A DNA stretch of 64,000 bases from Akkermansia muciniphila (GTDB lineage Bacteria; Pseudomonadota; Gammaproteobacteria; Burkholderiales; Burkholderiaceae_C), in contig CALQKH020000008.1 in assembly GCA_943331105.2 (NCBI GenBank), positions 1 to 64,000 on the forward strand, written 5' to 3'. Positions 1-10,208 of this stretch are shown piece after piece. The translations under genes and the position numbers were made by a program. Numbering within the stretch: position 1 is the first letter of the stretch; every line of letters begins with the position of its first letter. The notes beneath the pieces are model-generated. The model made no database searches, had not been told where the DNA came from, and saw only the letters and a program-made list of their open reading frames with translations.

Positions 1-677
1 AGGGCAATGGCATGCGCGGCATCGACGCCCGCCTGAATTTCAACAGCCCCTTGCATGTGCGCCACATTGAGAACCTGGCCAACATGGCCAAAACCGGCTT
101 GTTCGTCTACAAGGGCCGGGGCAACGCGGCCGATGCGGTGTTTGTGTCAGGCGAGTGCGCCATGACCACCGGCTCGTCTGCGCTGTACGGCAACATCAAG
201 CGCAACGCCAAATTCGCCGGTGGCATCAGCACCTTGCCTTACTACCCCGATGTGGCCGGTGCGCCGCAAAACACCGTGATTGGCGGCGCCAGCCTGTGGG
301 TGATGTCGGGCAAAAAGGCCGACGAATACAAGGGCGTGGCCCAGTTCTTCGCCCATTTGTCCAAGCCCGAGGTCGATGCCCGAAGCCACCAGCGGACCGG
401 CTACTTGCCTTTGACACCCGCTTCATTTGAGTTGACTGAAAAGAGTGGTTTCTACAAGCAAAACCCGGGTACCGACGTCTCCGTTGATCAAATGATCCGC
501 AAGACCACTGAAAAGTCGCGCGGCATCCGCTTGGGCAACTTTGTTCAGATCCGCACCATCAACGACGAAGAGCTCGAGCAAGTCTGGGCCGGTAAAAAAG
601 AACCCAAAGAAGCATTGGACGCCGCGGTCAAGCGAGGCAACGAGCAACTGGAGCGCTTCCAGAAAGCCAACAAGTAA
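1..677 (+). CDS. ugpB: Glycerol-3-phosphate ABC transporter, periplasmic binding protein (C-terminal part)
   Basis: This is the 3' portion of a periplasmic solute-binding protein; the reading frame is open from position 3 and enters from outside the window, leaving about 224 visible residues. The binding-protein core GGASLWVMSGKKADEYKGVA followed by FFAHLSKPEVDA, and the end of the form DAAVKRGNEQLERFQ, are typical of UgpB. UgpB captures sn-glycerol-3-phosphate and glycerophosphodiesters and delivers them to UgpAE. The identification rests mainly on the ugpA, ugpE, ugpC and ugpQ genes that follow. The signal peptide and N-terminal lobe lie outside the window. A terminator-like hairpin follows the stop codon. 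Confidence 0.88.
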   Translation, partial: GNGMRGIDARLNFNSPLHVRHIENLANMAKTGLFVYKGRGNAADAVFVSGECAMTTGSSALYGNIKRNAKFAGGISTLPYYPDVAGAPQNTVIGGASLWVMSGKKADEYKGVAQFFAHLSKPEVDARSHQRTGYLPLTPASFELTEKSGFYKQNPGTDVSVDQMIRKTTEKSRGIRLGNFVQIRTINDEELEQVWAGKKEPKEALDAAVKRGNEQLERFQKANK

Positions 678-716
678 ACCTTTCCTGGGCCGCTTGCTGC
701 CCAGCGTGTGTCTTGA

Positions 717-744
717 AAGCAGGGCCCTGGGGTCCCTGCTTTTT
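717..744 (+). terminator. Intrinsic terminator or attenuator between ugpB and ugpA
   Basis: The arms AAGCAGGG (717-724) and CCCTGCTT (734-741) enclose a 9-nt loop and are followed by a T run to 744. It sits inside the operon, 32 bp before the ugpA start, so it probably causes partial termination and keeps the binding protein more abundant than the permeases. Seen directly; the regulatory effect is inferred. Confidence 0.7.
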
Positions 745-775
745 CAGCTTTTTAGCTTGTCTGAACTGAGCCTCC

Positions 776-1657
776 ATGGAAAAACGCGTTCGATTCCAAT
801 CCCGATGGTTGCCCTGGCTGCTCATAGCGCCGCAAATGGCCATTGTGCTGGTGTTCTTTTTTTGGCCCGCCGCTCAGGCCTTGTACCAAAGCGTGTTGTC
901 GCAAGACGCTTTTGGCCTCAGCACCGAATTTGTTGGCATGGAGAACTTCGAGCGCCTGTTTGCTGACAGCACCTACATTGAATCCTTCAAGACCACTGCA
1001 TTGTTTTCTGTGTTGGTGGCCTTTTTTGGCTTGAGCATTTCGCTCGTGCTGGCCGTCATGGCCGACCGCGTGCTCAAAGGCGCGGCCATCTACAAAACCC
1101 TGCTGATCTGGCCTTACGCCGTGGCCCCGGTGGTGGCGGGGGTGCTGTGGTTGTTCATGTTTGCCTCGCCCATGGGGGTCATCGCCTTTTATTTGCGCTC
1201 GGTGGGCATTGAATGGAACCACCTGTTGGACTCCGGCCACGCCATGACGCTGATCGTGGTGGCCGCCGTGTGGAAGCAGATTTCCTACAATTTCCTTTTC
1301 TTTCTGGCAGGACTGCAGTCCATCCCCAAATCACTGTTGGAGGCAGCGGCCATCGACGGGGCCAGTCCTTGGCACCGCTTTTGGACCATCGTGTTTCCAT
1401 TGCTCTCTCCCACCACGTTTTTCCTCTTGGTCATCAACGTGGTGTATGCCTTTTTCGACACCTTTGGCATCATCGACGCCACCACCCAAGGTGGCCCGGG
1501 CAAAGACACCGCCATCCTCGTTTACAAGGTCTATTACGACGGCTTCAAGGCGCTGGACATGGGGGGCTCAGCCGCCCAATCGGTGATTCTGATGTTGATT
1601 GTGGTGGCGCTGACGGTGGTGCAGTTCCGTTTTGTCGAGAAAAAAGTCCAGTACTGA
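776..1657 (+). CDS. ugpA: Glycerol-3-phosphate ABC transporter permease UgpA
   Basis: This 293-residue inner-membrane permease has about six hydrophobic segments, the first at residues 13-33 ([16 protein letters not shown]). The cytoplasmic EAA loop that docks on the ATPase is visible as [20 protein letters not shown]. UgpA forms the heterodimeric channel with UgpE. The length matches the family, and the ATG at 776 directly precedes the expected [16 protein letters not shown] start. ugpE follows after 8 bp, so the two are surely co-transcribed. Confidence 0.93.
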   Translation: MEKRVRFQSRWLPWLLIAPQMAIVLVFFFWPAAQALYQSVLSQDAFGLSTEFVGMENFERLFADSTYIESFKTTALFSVLVAFFGLSISLVLAVMADRVLKGAAIYKTLLIWPYAVAPVVAGVLWLFMFASPMGVIAFYLRSVGIEWNHLLDSGHAMTLIVVAAVWKQISYNFLFFLAGLQSIPKSLLEAAAIDGASPWHRFWTIVFPLLSPTTFFLLVINVVYAFFDTFGIIDATTQGGPGKDTAILVYKVYYDGFKALDMGGSAAQSVILMLIVVALTVVQFRFVEKKVQY

Positions 1658-1665
1658 GCCCGCCC

Positions 1666-2520
1666 ATGATTGAAAAACGCCCCGGCCTCACGGTCCTGTC
1701 CCACCTGGTGCTGATCCTGGGGGTGGTGATCGTGGCCTTCCCGCTGTACCTGACGTTTGTCGCCTCAACCCAAAGCGCCACCGAAATCGCCCAATCGGTG
1801 CCCATGTCCATGTGGCCTGGCAACCACGCCCTAGAGACCTACAAAACCGCGCTTTTTGGCGGAGAAACCAGCGCCGGTAGCCGCATCCCAGCGGCAGCGC
1901 CCATGATGTGGGTCAGCCTGATCAGCGCGCTGGTGATTGCCATTGGCAAGATCATCATCTCTTTGTTGTCGGCCTTTGCCATCGTTTATTTCCGGTTCCC
2001 CTTGCGCAATCTGGTGTTCTGGATGATTTTTGTCACCCTGATGCTGCCCGTTGAGGTGCGCATTGGCCCCACTTACGAAGTCGTGGCCAACTTGGGCATG
2101 CTCAACAGCTACGCGGGCCTGACGGTGCCGCTGATCGCCTCGGCCACGGCCACCTTTTTGTTCCGTCAATTTTTCTTGACCGTGCCCGACGAGCTGGTCG
2201 AGGCCGCGCGCATGGACGGGGCGGGACCGATGCGTTTTTTCTTTGACATCTTGCTGCCGCTCACCCGCACCTCGATCGCCGCCTTGTTCGTGATCCAGTT
2301 CATTTATGGCTGGAATCAATACCTGTGGCCCCTCTTGGTGACCACCAACGAAAGCATGTACCCCGTGGTCATGGGCATCAAGCGCCTGATCGCGGGAGAG
2401 GCTTACACCGAATGGAACGTGGTCATGGCCACGGCCATTTTGGCCATGCTGCCCCCGGCACTGGTCGTCATCCTGATGCAAAAATGGTTCGTCAAAGGAC
2501 TGGTTGATACGGAAAAGTAA
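1666..2520 (+). CDS. ugpE: Glycerol-3-phosphate ABC transporter permease UgpE
   Basis: This 284-residue MalG-type permease is the second half of the Ugp channel. The EAA loop reads [20 protein letters not shown]. The frame is open far upstream inside ugpA, but the ATG at 1666 gives [19 protein letters not shown], a normal short cytoplasmic N-terminus followed by the first membrane helix, so I take that start. It lies 8 bp after ugpA and 16 bp before ugpC. Confidence 0.93.
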   Translation: MIEKRPGLTVLSHLVLILGVVIVAFPLYLTFVASTQSATEIAQSVPMSMWPGNHALETYKTALFGGETSAGSRIPAAAPMMWVSLISALVIAIGKIIISLLSAFAIVYFRFPLRNLVFWMIFVTLMLPVEVRIGPTYEVVANLGMLNSYAGLTVPLIASATATFLFRQFFLTVPDELVEAARMDGAGPMRFFFDILLPLTRTSIAALFVIQFIYGWNQYLWPLLVTTNESMYPVVMGIKRLIAGEAYTEWNVVMATAILAMLPPALVVILMQKWFVKGLVDTEK

Positions 2521-2536
2521 TAACCCAAAAAAACAC

Positions 2537-3546
<1,010 letters not shown>

Positions 3547-3550
<4 letters not shown>

Positions 3551-4305
3551 ACCCCACAGCTGTGAGCGCCCTCCCCGCTTGGCCTTACCCGCGCTGGATT
3601 GCGCACCGGGGCGCGGGCAAGCTCGCGCCGGAAAATACCTTGGCCGCCTTCCGGCTGGGGGCGGCGCATGGCTACCGCATGTTCGAGTGCGACGCCAAGC
3701 TCAGCGCCGATGGTGTGGTTTTTTTGATGCACGACGCCACGCTGGAACGCACCACCAACGCCCACGGCATCGGCGGTGAACTGCCCTGGCATGCCCTGTC
3801 GCAGCTGGACGCAGGCAGCTGGCATTCGCGCACTTTTGCGGGCGAATCGCTACCCACGCTCGAAGCGCTGGCGCGGTTTTGCCTCACCAACGATCACCTG
3901 CTGAACATCGAGATCAAGCCCACCCCTGGCACCGAGTCCGCCACAGGCGAGGCTGTGGCGCGTCTGGCCGCCCAACTGTGGCAAGGCGCGGTAGTGCCGC
4001 CACTGTTGACGTCATTCAAACCCGATGCGCTGTCAGCCGCAAAAGCAGCGGCACCCGAGCAGCCACGTGGCTTGCTGGTCGACACGCTGTGGTCCGGATG
4101 GTTTGAAAAAACCCAAGAACTCGAATGCGTGGCCGTGGTCGCCAACTACGCCCTGTGGGATGCAGCCACCGTGGCCCGCGTGCACAACGCAGGCATGCGA
4201 TGCCTGAGCTACACCGTCAACGACGATTGGGCCGCCCAGCACCTGCTGGCGCTGGGCACCGATGGCATCATCACCGACCGGGTGGACCTGTTCAGCCCCA
4301 ACTGA
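3547..4305 (+). CDS. ugpQ: Glycerophosphodiester phosphodiesterase, cytosolic UgpQ type
   Basis: This 252-residue enzyme hydrolyses glycerophosphodiesters to glycerol-3-phosphate and an alcohol. The GDPD signatures [16 protein letters not shown] (catalytic His and metal region) and [17 protein letters not shown] are present near the N-terminus, and the C-terminal TVND and GTDGIITD blocks complete the TIM barrel. No signal peptide is seen, so it is cytosolic and acts on diesters imported by UgpBAEC. Its ATG overlaps the ugpC stop (ATGA), closing the operon. Only 1 bp separates it from the convergent Bug gene. Confidence 0.93.
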
Positions 4306-4306
4306 C

Positions 4307-5281
4307 TCAGTCGAGCTTGGCGCCCGACTTTTGCACGACTGACGCCCACCGTGGCATTTCTGTGGTCAGGAATTTGGCAAAGTCATCGGCTCCCAAAAAA
4401 GCCGGATCTGCCCCTTGCGCCACCATGCGTGATCGGATGTCGGTTTGGTTCATCACCGCTTTGAACGCGTCACTGAGCTTGTTGACCACCTCTTTAGGCG
4501 TACCTGCAGGGGCCAAGAAACCATAAAAACCCACCACCTCGAAATTCGCGATACCGGTTTCGATCACGGTCGGGATATCGGGCAGTGCCGGGTTGCGCTC
4601 TCGGCTGGTCACTGCCAATGCCCGCACTTTGCCCTGCTTGTGGTACTGGGCTGCTTGGGGAATGCTCTCGGCCATGAACTGGACTTGTCCCGCCATCAGA
4701 TCGGTAAAAGCCGGTGCACTGCCCCGATAGGGAATGTGGACCATGAACAGCCCTGTGGCCGACTTGAACATCTCAGGCACCAAGTGGCTGCTGCCGCCAT
4801 TGCCAGCCGAACCGTAATTGATCTGGCCAGGACGGGCCTTGGCGTAGGTCACGAATTCCTGCAACGAATTCACGGGCACTTTGGGGTTGACCATCAAGGC
4901 CAATGGCTGCATGGCCGTGCGGGCCACTGGCACAAAATCGCGCAATGTGCTGTAAGGCAACTTGGTGTAAAGCGCCGGGTTGATGACCATCACGCCGGTG
5001 TTGGCCAGCATGAGGGTATGGCCGTCGGGGGCTGATCGCATCACCTCCTGCGCACCCACCGTACCACCAGCGCCCGCTTTGTAATCCACCAAGACGGGCT
5101 GCCCCAGAAGGGTCTGCAGGCGGTCGGTCAACAAACGGGCATGTTGGTCCAAAGGCCCACCCGCTGGGAAACCCATCACCACCCGAATGGGTTTGGTTGG
5201 AAATGCCCAAGCGCTGCTGAAAGCCAGCGCCAAACCCAAACCGCCAATGGTGAACCAAGTGCGTTTTTTGAAGCACCACAT
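4307..5281 (-). CDS. Bug-type (TctC) periplasmic solute-binding receptor
   Basis: This 324-residue protein belongs to the Bug/TctC family of tripartite tricarboxylate receptors. It has a signal peptide (WFTIGGLGLALAFSSAWA), then the family opening FPTKPIRVVMGFPAGGP and the GAGGTVGAQEV block. The ligand-contact stretch reads LDQHARLL, where most relatives, including the two others in this window, have TDIVAR, so its substrate may differ. The start at 5281 has an AGGA ribosome site 8 nt upstream. No TctA/TctB membrane partner is in the window. The small membrane-protein gene lies 47 bp upstream on the same strand. Confidence 0.9.
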   Translation of the reverse strand: MWCFKKRTWFTIGGLGLALAFSSAWAFPTKPIRVVMGFPAGGPLDQHARLLTDRLQTLLGQPVLVDYKAGAGGTVGAQEVMRSAPDGHTLMLANTGVMVINPALYTKLPYSTLRDFVPVARTAMQPLALMVNPKVPVNSLQEFVTYAKARPGQINYGSAGNGGSSHLVPEMFKSATGLFMVHIPYRGSAPAFTDLMAGQVQFMAESIPQAAQYHKQGKVRALAVTSRERNPALPDIPTVIETGIANFEVVGFYGFLAPAGTPKEVVNKLSDAFKAVMNQTDIRSRMVAQGADPAFLGADDFAKFLTTEMPRWASVVQKSGAKLD

Positions 5282-5328
5282 GATGTGTCCTTTTTGAATG
5301 ATTTTGATAAAGAAAAGTCCGATGAAGC

Positions 5329-5604
5329 TCAACGGTTGATCCACGCCCGCTGCATGAGCCATTCAACCGTCGCAGCGACCAACACCAAGGCGATGTAAGT
5401 GCTCATCTTGCCGTCTTGACCATGCAGCCACAGGCCCAACACCAGCACGCCAATGCCAATCAGCGCGTGCACCCACATCCTGTGGCGGATGGACTTCGAA
5501 CTGGACCCCATCACCCATCGGCCCGCCCAAGGCATGAACACGGCCATGGCCAAAGCAGGCAAAACAAAGCCCAGCAGGTGAAACACCAACAAGCCCAACG
5601 TCAT
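5329..5604 (-). CDS. Small three-helix membrane protein, function unknown
   Basis: This 91-residue protein has three hydrophobic stretches (about residues 4-25, 44-61 and 67-85) separated by short charged loops (SSSKSIRHR, HGQDGK). The ATG at 5604 has a GAGG ribosome site at good spacing, supporting a real gene. It is divergent from hemA and lies just upstream of a Bug receptor on the same strand. It is smaller than TctB (about 150 residues, four helices), so I do not call it a TctB. I do not recognise a function. Confidence 0.6.
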   Translation of the reverse strand: MTLGLLVFHLLGFVLPALAMAVFMPWAGRWVMGSSSKSIRHRMWVHALIGIGVLVLGLWLHGQDGKMSTYIALVLVAATVEWLMQRAWINR

Positions 5605-5697
5605 AAAACCTCATTTTTATCAGAAGGCAGGCACCCGAAAAGTGCCTCAGAGGGCCAAATTGTGCCTCCAAAGCCACGTCAAGGGGGCATGTCGTGA

Positions 5698-5733
5698 TTG
5701 TGTCAAGCAAAGTTGACACAACATCCCTATAAT
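5698..5733 (+). promoter_or_regulatory. hemA promoter with perfect 9-bp dyad operator
   Basis: The arms TTGTGTCAA (5698-5706) and TTGACACAA (5713-5721) are exact inverted repeats around a 6-bp spacer. A perfect TATAAT follows at 5728-5733, and hemA starts at 5741. The dyad covers the -35 position, so a regulator bound here would control hemA directly. The inner part fits TGT-N12-ACA, the PpsR/CrtJ pattern. The binding protein is inferred, not shown. Confidence 0.65.
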
Positions 5734-5740
5734 CCACTTC

Positions 5741-7012
5741 ATGGCTGTCTGGACTCTCGGTTTGAACCACACCACCGCACCGCTCGATTTGCGTGGTCGG
5801 TTTGCGTTTGCCGTGGACAAACTGGTGCCCACCTTGCACGGCTTGCGCCGTGATTTGGCCAACCGCATCGCTCAAGAGCCCGAAGCGGCTATTCTTTCGA
5901 CCTGCAACCGAACCGAAATTTATTGCGCTGCCGACCAAGCTGCCACCAACGATACCCTGAGATGGTTAGCGCAAACCGGTGGTGTCAGCGCGTCCGAATT
6001 ACACGCGCACACTTATTTGCTGGAGGGCAATGAAGCCGCCCGCCATGCCTTTCGCGTGGCCAGTGGCTTGGATTCCATGGTGCTGGGCGAGGCCCAGATT
6101 TTGGGACAACTCAAAGACGCCGTGCGAGCGGCTGAACAAGCCGGTGCTCTGGGCAGCACCTTGAACCAACTTTTTCAGCGCAGCTTTGCCGTGGCCAAGG
6201 AAGTGCGCAGCTCGACCGAGATCGGGGCACACTCCATCAGCATGGCAGCCGCTTCGGTAAGACTGGCCAGCCAGTTGTTTGAAGACCTCAAGGACATACG
6301 CATCCTGTTCGTTGGCGCTGGCGAGATGAACGAGTTGGTGGCTACTCACTTTGCAGCCAAACAGCCCAAAGGCATGACCATCGCCAACCGCAGCTTGGAC
6401 CGGGCCGAATTGCTGGCCCACCGCTATGGGGCAGATGTCATGCCCTTGGCCGACTTGCCTGAACGCTTGCACGAATATGACGCTGTGATCAGCTGCACAG
6501 CCAGTACCTTGCCCCTGATTGGTCTGGGCGCGGTCGAGCGGGCCCTGAAAAAACGCAAATACCGTCCCATGTTCATGGTCGACCTGGCCGTGCCACGCGA
6601 CATCGAACCCGAAGTCAAGTCACTCGAAGACGTGTACCTTTACACCGTGGATGATCTGGCCAGCGTGGTGCAATCGGGTCAAGCCCATCGGCAAGCCGCC
6701 GTCGCCGAAGCCGAGGTCATCATCGATGCGGGCGTGCAAAGCTTCATGCACTGGATGGGTCAGCGCTGTTCCGTGCCACTGATACAACAATTGCAAAACC
6801 AAGCTGATGCTTGGCGCGAAGCCGAACTGTCCCGTGCCCGCAAGTTGCTGGCCCGAGGCGATGATCCGATCGCCGTGATGGAGGCCTTATCCAAGGGCCT
6901 GACCCAAAAAATGTTGCACGGCGCTTTGGCTGAACTGCGCAGTGCAGCTCCGGACAACCGCGAGCAGACCATGCAGACGGTGCAGCGGGTTTTCCTGCGC
7001 AAAGAGCGTTAG
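5741..7012 (+). CDS. hemA: Glutamyl-tRNA reductase
   Basis: HemA reduces glutamyl-tRNA(Glu) to glutamate-1-semialdehyde with NADPH, the first committed step of C5-pathway tetrapyrrole synthesis. The protein is 423 residues. The catalytic cysteine is in STCNRTEIY (Cys55), with substrate residues in [14 protein letters not shown] near the start. The NADPH domain has [16 protein letters not shown] and [12 protein letters not shown], and a dimerisation domain ends the protein. No ribosome site is visible, and the TATAAT box is so close that the mRNA may be leaderless. prfA and prmC follow in the classical order. Confidence 0.97.
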   Translation: MAVWTLGLNHTTAPLDLRGRFAFAVDKLVPTLHGLRRDLANRIAQEPEAAILSTCNRTEIYCAADQAATNDTLRWLAQTGGVSASELHAHTYLLEGNEAARHAFRVASGLDSMVLGEAQILGQLKDAVRAAEQAGALGSTLNQLFQRSFAVAKEVRSSTEIGAHSISMAAASVRLASQLFEDLKDIRILFVGAGEMNELVATHFAAKQPKGMTIANRSLDRAELLAHRYGADVMPLADLPERLHEYDAVISCTASTLPLIGLGAVERALKKRKYRPMFMVDLAVPRDIEPEVKSLEDVYLYTVDDLASVVQSGQAHRQAAVAEAEVIIDAGVQSFMHWMGQRCSVPLIQQLQNQADAWREAELSRARKLLARGDDPIAVMEALSKGLTQKMLHGALAELRSAAPDNREQTMQTVQRVFLRKER

Positions 7013-7131
7013 CGGCTGACTTTGCAAGGCGGGGCTTGGGCCCCGACAAATTCTTTAGTCCCTCAGAACGCCGATTCTGCTGAGACAAATGCCAAGAGTC
7101 ACCGCTGAAGCTCCAACCCCATCCTGGCTGC

Positions 7132-8220
7132 ATGAAACCCTTTTTGATCCAACAACTCGAACGCTACGCTTTGCGCTTGACGGAGCTGGACTTTTTGCTG
7201 TCGCGCGAAGACATCATGGCCGACATGACGCAGTTTTTAAAGCTCTCGCGTGAACATGCCGAGGTCAGCGCAGTGGCCTCCCGCTTTGCCCGATTTCAGC
7301 AGCGCAACGCCGATCTGGCAGCAGCCCAAACCATGCTGGCCGATGAAGATATGCGCGAGATGGCCGAAGAAGAATCGGCCAGCGCCAGCGCCGAACTGCA
7401 ACTCTTGGACGCCGAGCTGCAACGCATGCTGTTGCCCAAAGACCCAGACGACGCAAGGCCAGCCTTTGTTGAAATCCGCGCGGGCACCGGAGGTGACGAG
7501 TCGGCCCTGTTTGCGGGGGACTTGCTGCGGATGTACACGCGCTATGCCGAAAGCCAAGGCTGGCGCTGCGAAATCGTGTCGGAATCGGTGAGCGAGCTAG
7601 GCGGTTACAAGGAAGTCGTGGTGCGCATCGAGGGCGATCAAGTTTACGGCGCTCTCAAATTCGAATCGGGTGGCCACCGAGTACAACGCGTGCCCGCCAC
7701 CGAAACCCAAGGTCGCATCCACACCAGTGCCTGCACCGTGGCAGTACTGGCCGAACCCGACGAGGCCGAGGCCATCAAAATCAACCCGTCTGAATTGCGC
7801 ATCGACACCTACCGTGCCAGCGGTGCAGGTGGGCAGCACATCAACAAAACCGATTCGGCCGTACGCATCACCCACTTGCCCACCGGCATCGTGGCCGAAT
7901 GCCAGGATGGCCGAAGCCAGCACAGCAACAAAGCCCAGGCCCTGAAAGTGCTGACGGCCCGCATCCAAGAAAAAGACAGGGCTGAACGCGCCGCCAAAGA
8001 CGCTGCAGAGCGCAAAAGCCTGATCGGCAGCGGGGACCGTTCGGATCGCATCCGCACCTACAACTTTCCCCAGGGCCGTCTGACCGACCACCGCATCAAC
8101 CTGACTTTGTACAAGCTCCTCAGCATCATGGAAGGCGACTTGCAGGATGTGGTCAACGCTTTGCAAAGCTACGAAGCCGCCGAACAGCTGGCCGCGCTGG
8201 AAATCGGGGCCACCACCTGA
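7132..8220 (+). CDS. prfA: Peptide chain release factor 1
   Basis: RF1 recognises UAG and UAA stop codons and triggers peptide release. This 362-residue protein has the universal GGQ loop ([20 protein letters not shown]), whose glutamine reaches the peptidyl-transferase centre, and the RF1-specific recognition tripeptide PAT in [16 protein letters not shown]2 would carry SPF, so the RF1 call is firm. The gene is 119 bp after hemA, and prmC, whose product methylates the GGQ glutamine, overlaps its stop codon. Confidence 0.97.
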   Translation: MKPFLIQQLERYALRLTELDFLLSREDIMADMTQFLKLSREHAEVSAVASRFARFQQRNADLAAAQTMLADEDMREMAEEESASASAELQLLDAELQRMLLPKDPDDARPAFVEIRAGTGGDESALFAGDLLRMYTRYAESQGWRCEIVSESVSELGGYKEVVVRIEGDQVYGALKFESGGHRVQRVPATETQGRIHTSACTVAVLAEPDEAEAIKINPSELRIDTYRASGAGGQHINKTDSAVRITHLPTGIVAECQDGRSQHSNKAQALKVLTARIQEKDRAERAAKDAAERKSLIGSGDRSDRIRTYNFPQGRLTDHRINLTLYKLLSIMEGDLQDVVNALQSYEAAEQLAALEIGATT

Positions 8221-9059
8221 TGCACACCGCTGTCACCGTGGACCAAAGCCTACGCCAAGCCCAATCCCTGGGTTTGGCCCGGGTGGAGGCGCAAATGCTT
8301 CTGCTGCACTGCCTAGGCCGCCCGCTTCATGAGCGTGCCTGGCTGCTGGCCCATGACACCGATGCCCTGACGCCGGCACAAGAAGCGGTCTGGCAAGCCG
8401 CACTGCAGCGCCGCTTGAGCGGTGAGCCCGTGGCTTACATCACCGGGCGCAAGGATTTTTTTGGTCTGACCCTGCACGTGGACGCCCGGGTGCTGGACCC
8501 GCGCCCCGACACGGAAATACTGGTTGAATGGGCGCTTGAATTGCTGCCTTTGGGCCAAACAGCCCGCGTACTGGACTTGGGCACCGGCAGCGGGGCCATC
8601 GCACTGGCCCTGCAGCACCAGTGCCCTGCCGCCCAGGTGATGGCGGTGGACGCCATGGCCGACGCTTTGGCCGTGGCAGGTGCCAACGCCCAACGCTTGA
8701 ACTTGCCCGTGAAGTGCGTGCTCAGCCACTGGATGGACGCGGTGCCGGGCCCGTTTGACTTGATTGTCTCTAACCCGCCCTATGTGGCCGAAGGCGACCC
8801 GCACCTGGCCGCCCTGGCCCATGAGCCCCAGCGCGCCCTGACAAGTGGCACCGATGGTCTGGATGACATCCGCCAGATCATTTCCCAAGCCCCCAGCCGA
8901 CTGGCCCCGGGCGGCTGGCTGCTGTTGGAACACGGCTGGGACCAGGCGGCCCCGGTTCAGGCCCTGCTGCGCAGCGCCGGTTTCGAGGAGGTGCAGTCAC
9001 GCCAAGATCTGGGCGGAATCGAGCGCTGCACCGGCGCGCAGCTGCCCCACTGCACCTGA
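8220..9059 (+). CDS. prmC: Release factor glutamine methyltransferase
   Basis: PrmC N5-methylates the GGQ glutamine of RF1 and RF2 using S-adenosylmethionine. The 279-residue protein has an N-terminal helical substrate domain, the SAM motif VLDLGTGSGAIALAL (residues 117-131) and the catalytic NPPY (185-188). Its ATG overlaps the prfA stop by one base (TGATG), indicating translational coupling to the gene for its substrate. Confidence 0.96.
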   Translation: MHTAVTVDQSLRQAQSLGLARVEAQMLLLHCLGRPLHERAWLLAHDTDALTPAQEAVWQAALQRRLSGEPVAYITGRKDFFGLTLHVDARVLDPRPDTEILVEWALELLPLGQTARVLDLGTGSGAIALALQHQCPAAQVMAVDAMADALAVAGANAQRLNLPVKCVLSHWMDAVPGPFDLIVSNPPYVAEGDPHLAALAHEPQRALTSGTDGLDDIRQIISQAPSRLAPGGWLLLEHGWDQAAPVQALLRSAGFEEVQSRQDLGGIERCTGAQLPHCT

Positions 9060-9201
9060 ACCTTGGGTCTGCCTGAGCTTTAGGCTTGCCAGGCACGCAG
9101 GCGACAGACTTCGCGGCCCATGGGTGTTCTCCCCGTTGCATCACAGTGGCAATTGCCCCAGCATATGGGGTCAGGTTATCCACAGCTACAGGAAAAACAC
9201 C

Positions 9202-10188
9202 ATGAACTTCATGCCTTTCAAACTCATCAAAACGCTTGTCACTGCCAGCTGCGTGCTCGCTTGCGGCTTGGCTGCTGCGCAAACTTACCCCAGCAAACCC
9301 ATCAGCCTGGTGGTGCCTTTTGCGGCGGGTGGCCCCACCGACATCGTGGCGCGGACTCTGGCGGCCAACATGAGCAAAACACTGGGCCAAACCGTGGTGG
9401 TCGAGAACAGGGTGGGCGCTGGTGGCACACTGGCCGCTGGCTACGTGGCCAAGGCCACCCCCGACGGCTACACCTTCCTGATCCACCACAACGGCATGTC
9501 GACCGCGCCTGCGTTGTACCGCAAATTGGCCTACAACCCCATGACCGACTTCGAGTACGTCAGCCAGGTGGTGGACGTGCCCATGACCATGCTCGGCCGC
9601 AAAGACCTGCCAGCCAAGAACATGCAAGAGCTCGGCGCCTATGTCAGAGCCAACGCCAAAAGCATCAACCTGGCCAATGCGGGCTTGGGTGCGGTCTCTC
9701 ATTTGTGCGGCATGTTGTTTCAGCAGGCGCTGGGTGTGGACCTGACCACGGTGCCGTTTTCGGGTACAGCCCCTGCCATGAACGCCTTGCTGGGTGGACA
9801 GGTCGACCTGCTGTGTGACCAAACCACCCAAACCACACAGCACATCAAGGCGGGCACCGTGCGCATGTATGGCGTGACCACCAAACAGCGCATACGCGCC
9901 TTGCCCGATGCGCCCACGCTCAATGAAGGCGGACTGAAGGATTTTGAGGTCATCGTCTGGCACGGCGTGTACGCCCCCAAAGGCACGCCCGCTGCTGTGA
10001 TCGACAAGGTGGGTTCTGCCATCCGCGCCAGTTTGAAGGATCCAGCGTTTGCGGCTCGCATGGCCGATCTGGGTGCCGAGATCGTGCCGGAATCCAAGCA
10101 GTCATCCGAAGGTCTGCGCAGCTGGCTGCAATCTGAAATCGGTAAATGGGGTCCGGTGATCCGCTCTGCGGGCGTGTACGCCGACTGA
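9202..10188 (+). CDS. Bug-type (TctC) periplasmic solute-binding receptor
   Basis: This 328-residue receptor has a signal peptide ending ACGLAAAQ, then YPSKPISLVVPFAAGGPTDI, the standard Bug opening whose loop contacts carboxylate ligands, and GAGGTLAAGYVAKATPDGYT. The frame is open upstream through part of prmC, but the ATG at 9202 has an AGGA ribosome site and starts exactly at the signal peptide. No membrane partner genes are near, so this is an orphan receptor. With the VOC gene it separates prmC from grxD. Confidence 0.92.
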   Translation: MNFMPFKLIKTLVTASCVLACGLAAAQTYPSKPISLVVPFAAGGPTDIVARTLAANMSKTLGQTVVVENRVGAGGTLAAGYVAKATPDGYTFLIHHNGMSTAPALYRKLAYNPMTDFEYVSQVVDVPMTMLGRKDLPAKNMQELGAYVRANAKSINLANAGLGAVSHLCGMLFQQALGVDLTTVPFSGTAPAMNALLGGQVDLLCDQTTQTTQHIKAGTVRMYGVTTKQRIRALPDAPTLNEGGLKDFEVIVWHGVYAPKGTPAAVIDKVGSAIRASLKDPAFAARMADLGAEIVPESKQSSEGLRSWLQSEIGKWGPVIRSAGVYAD

Positions 10189-10208
10189 GACCCTTTCAGC
10201 ACACCGGC

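Noticed and set aside
1213-1665. Upstream extension of the ugpE frame through ugpA
   Set aside because: It lies inside ugpA in another frame and shows no permease similarity before 1666.
9176-9184. TTATCCACA nonamer (DnaA-box consensus), with a second as TGTGGATAA at 45679-45687
   Set aside because: Two matches in 64 kb is close to chance; each is single, with no cluster or unwinding-element arrangement convincing for an origin.
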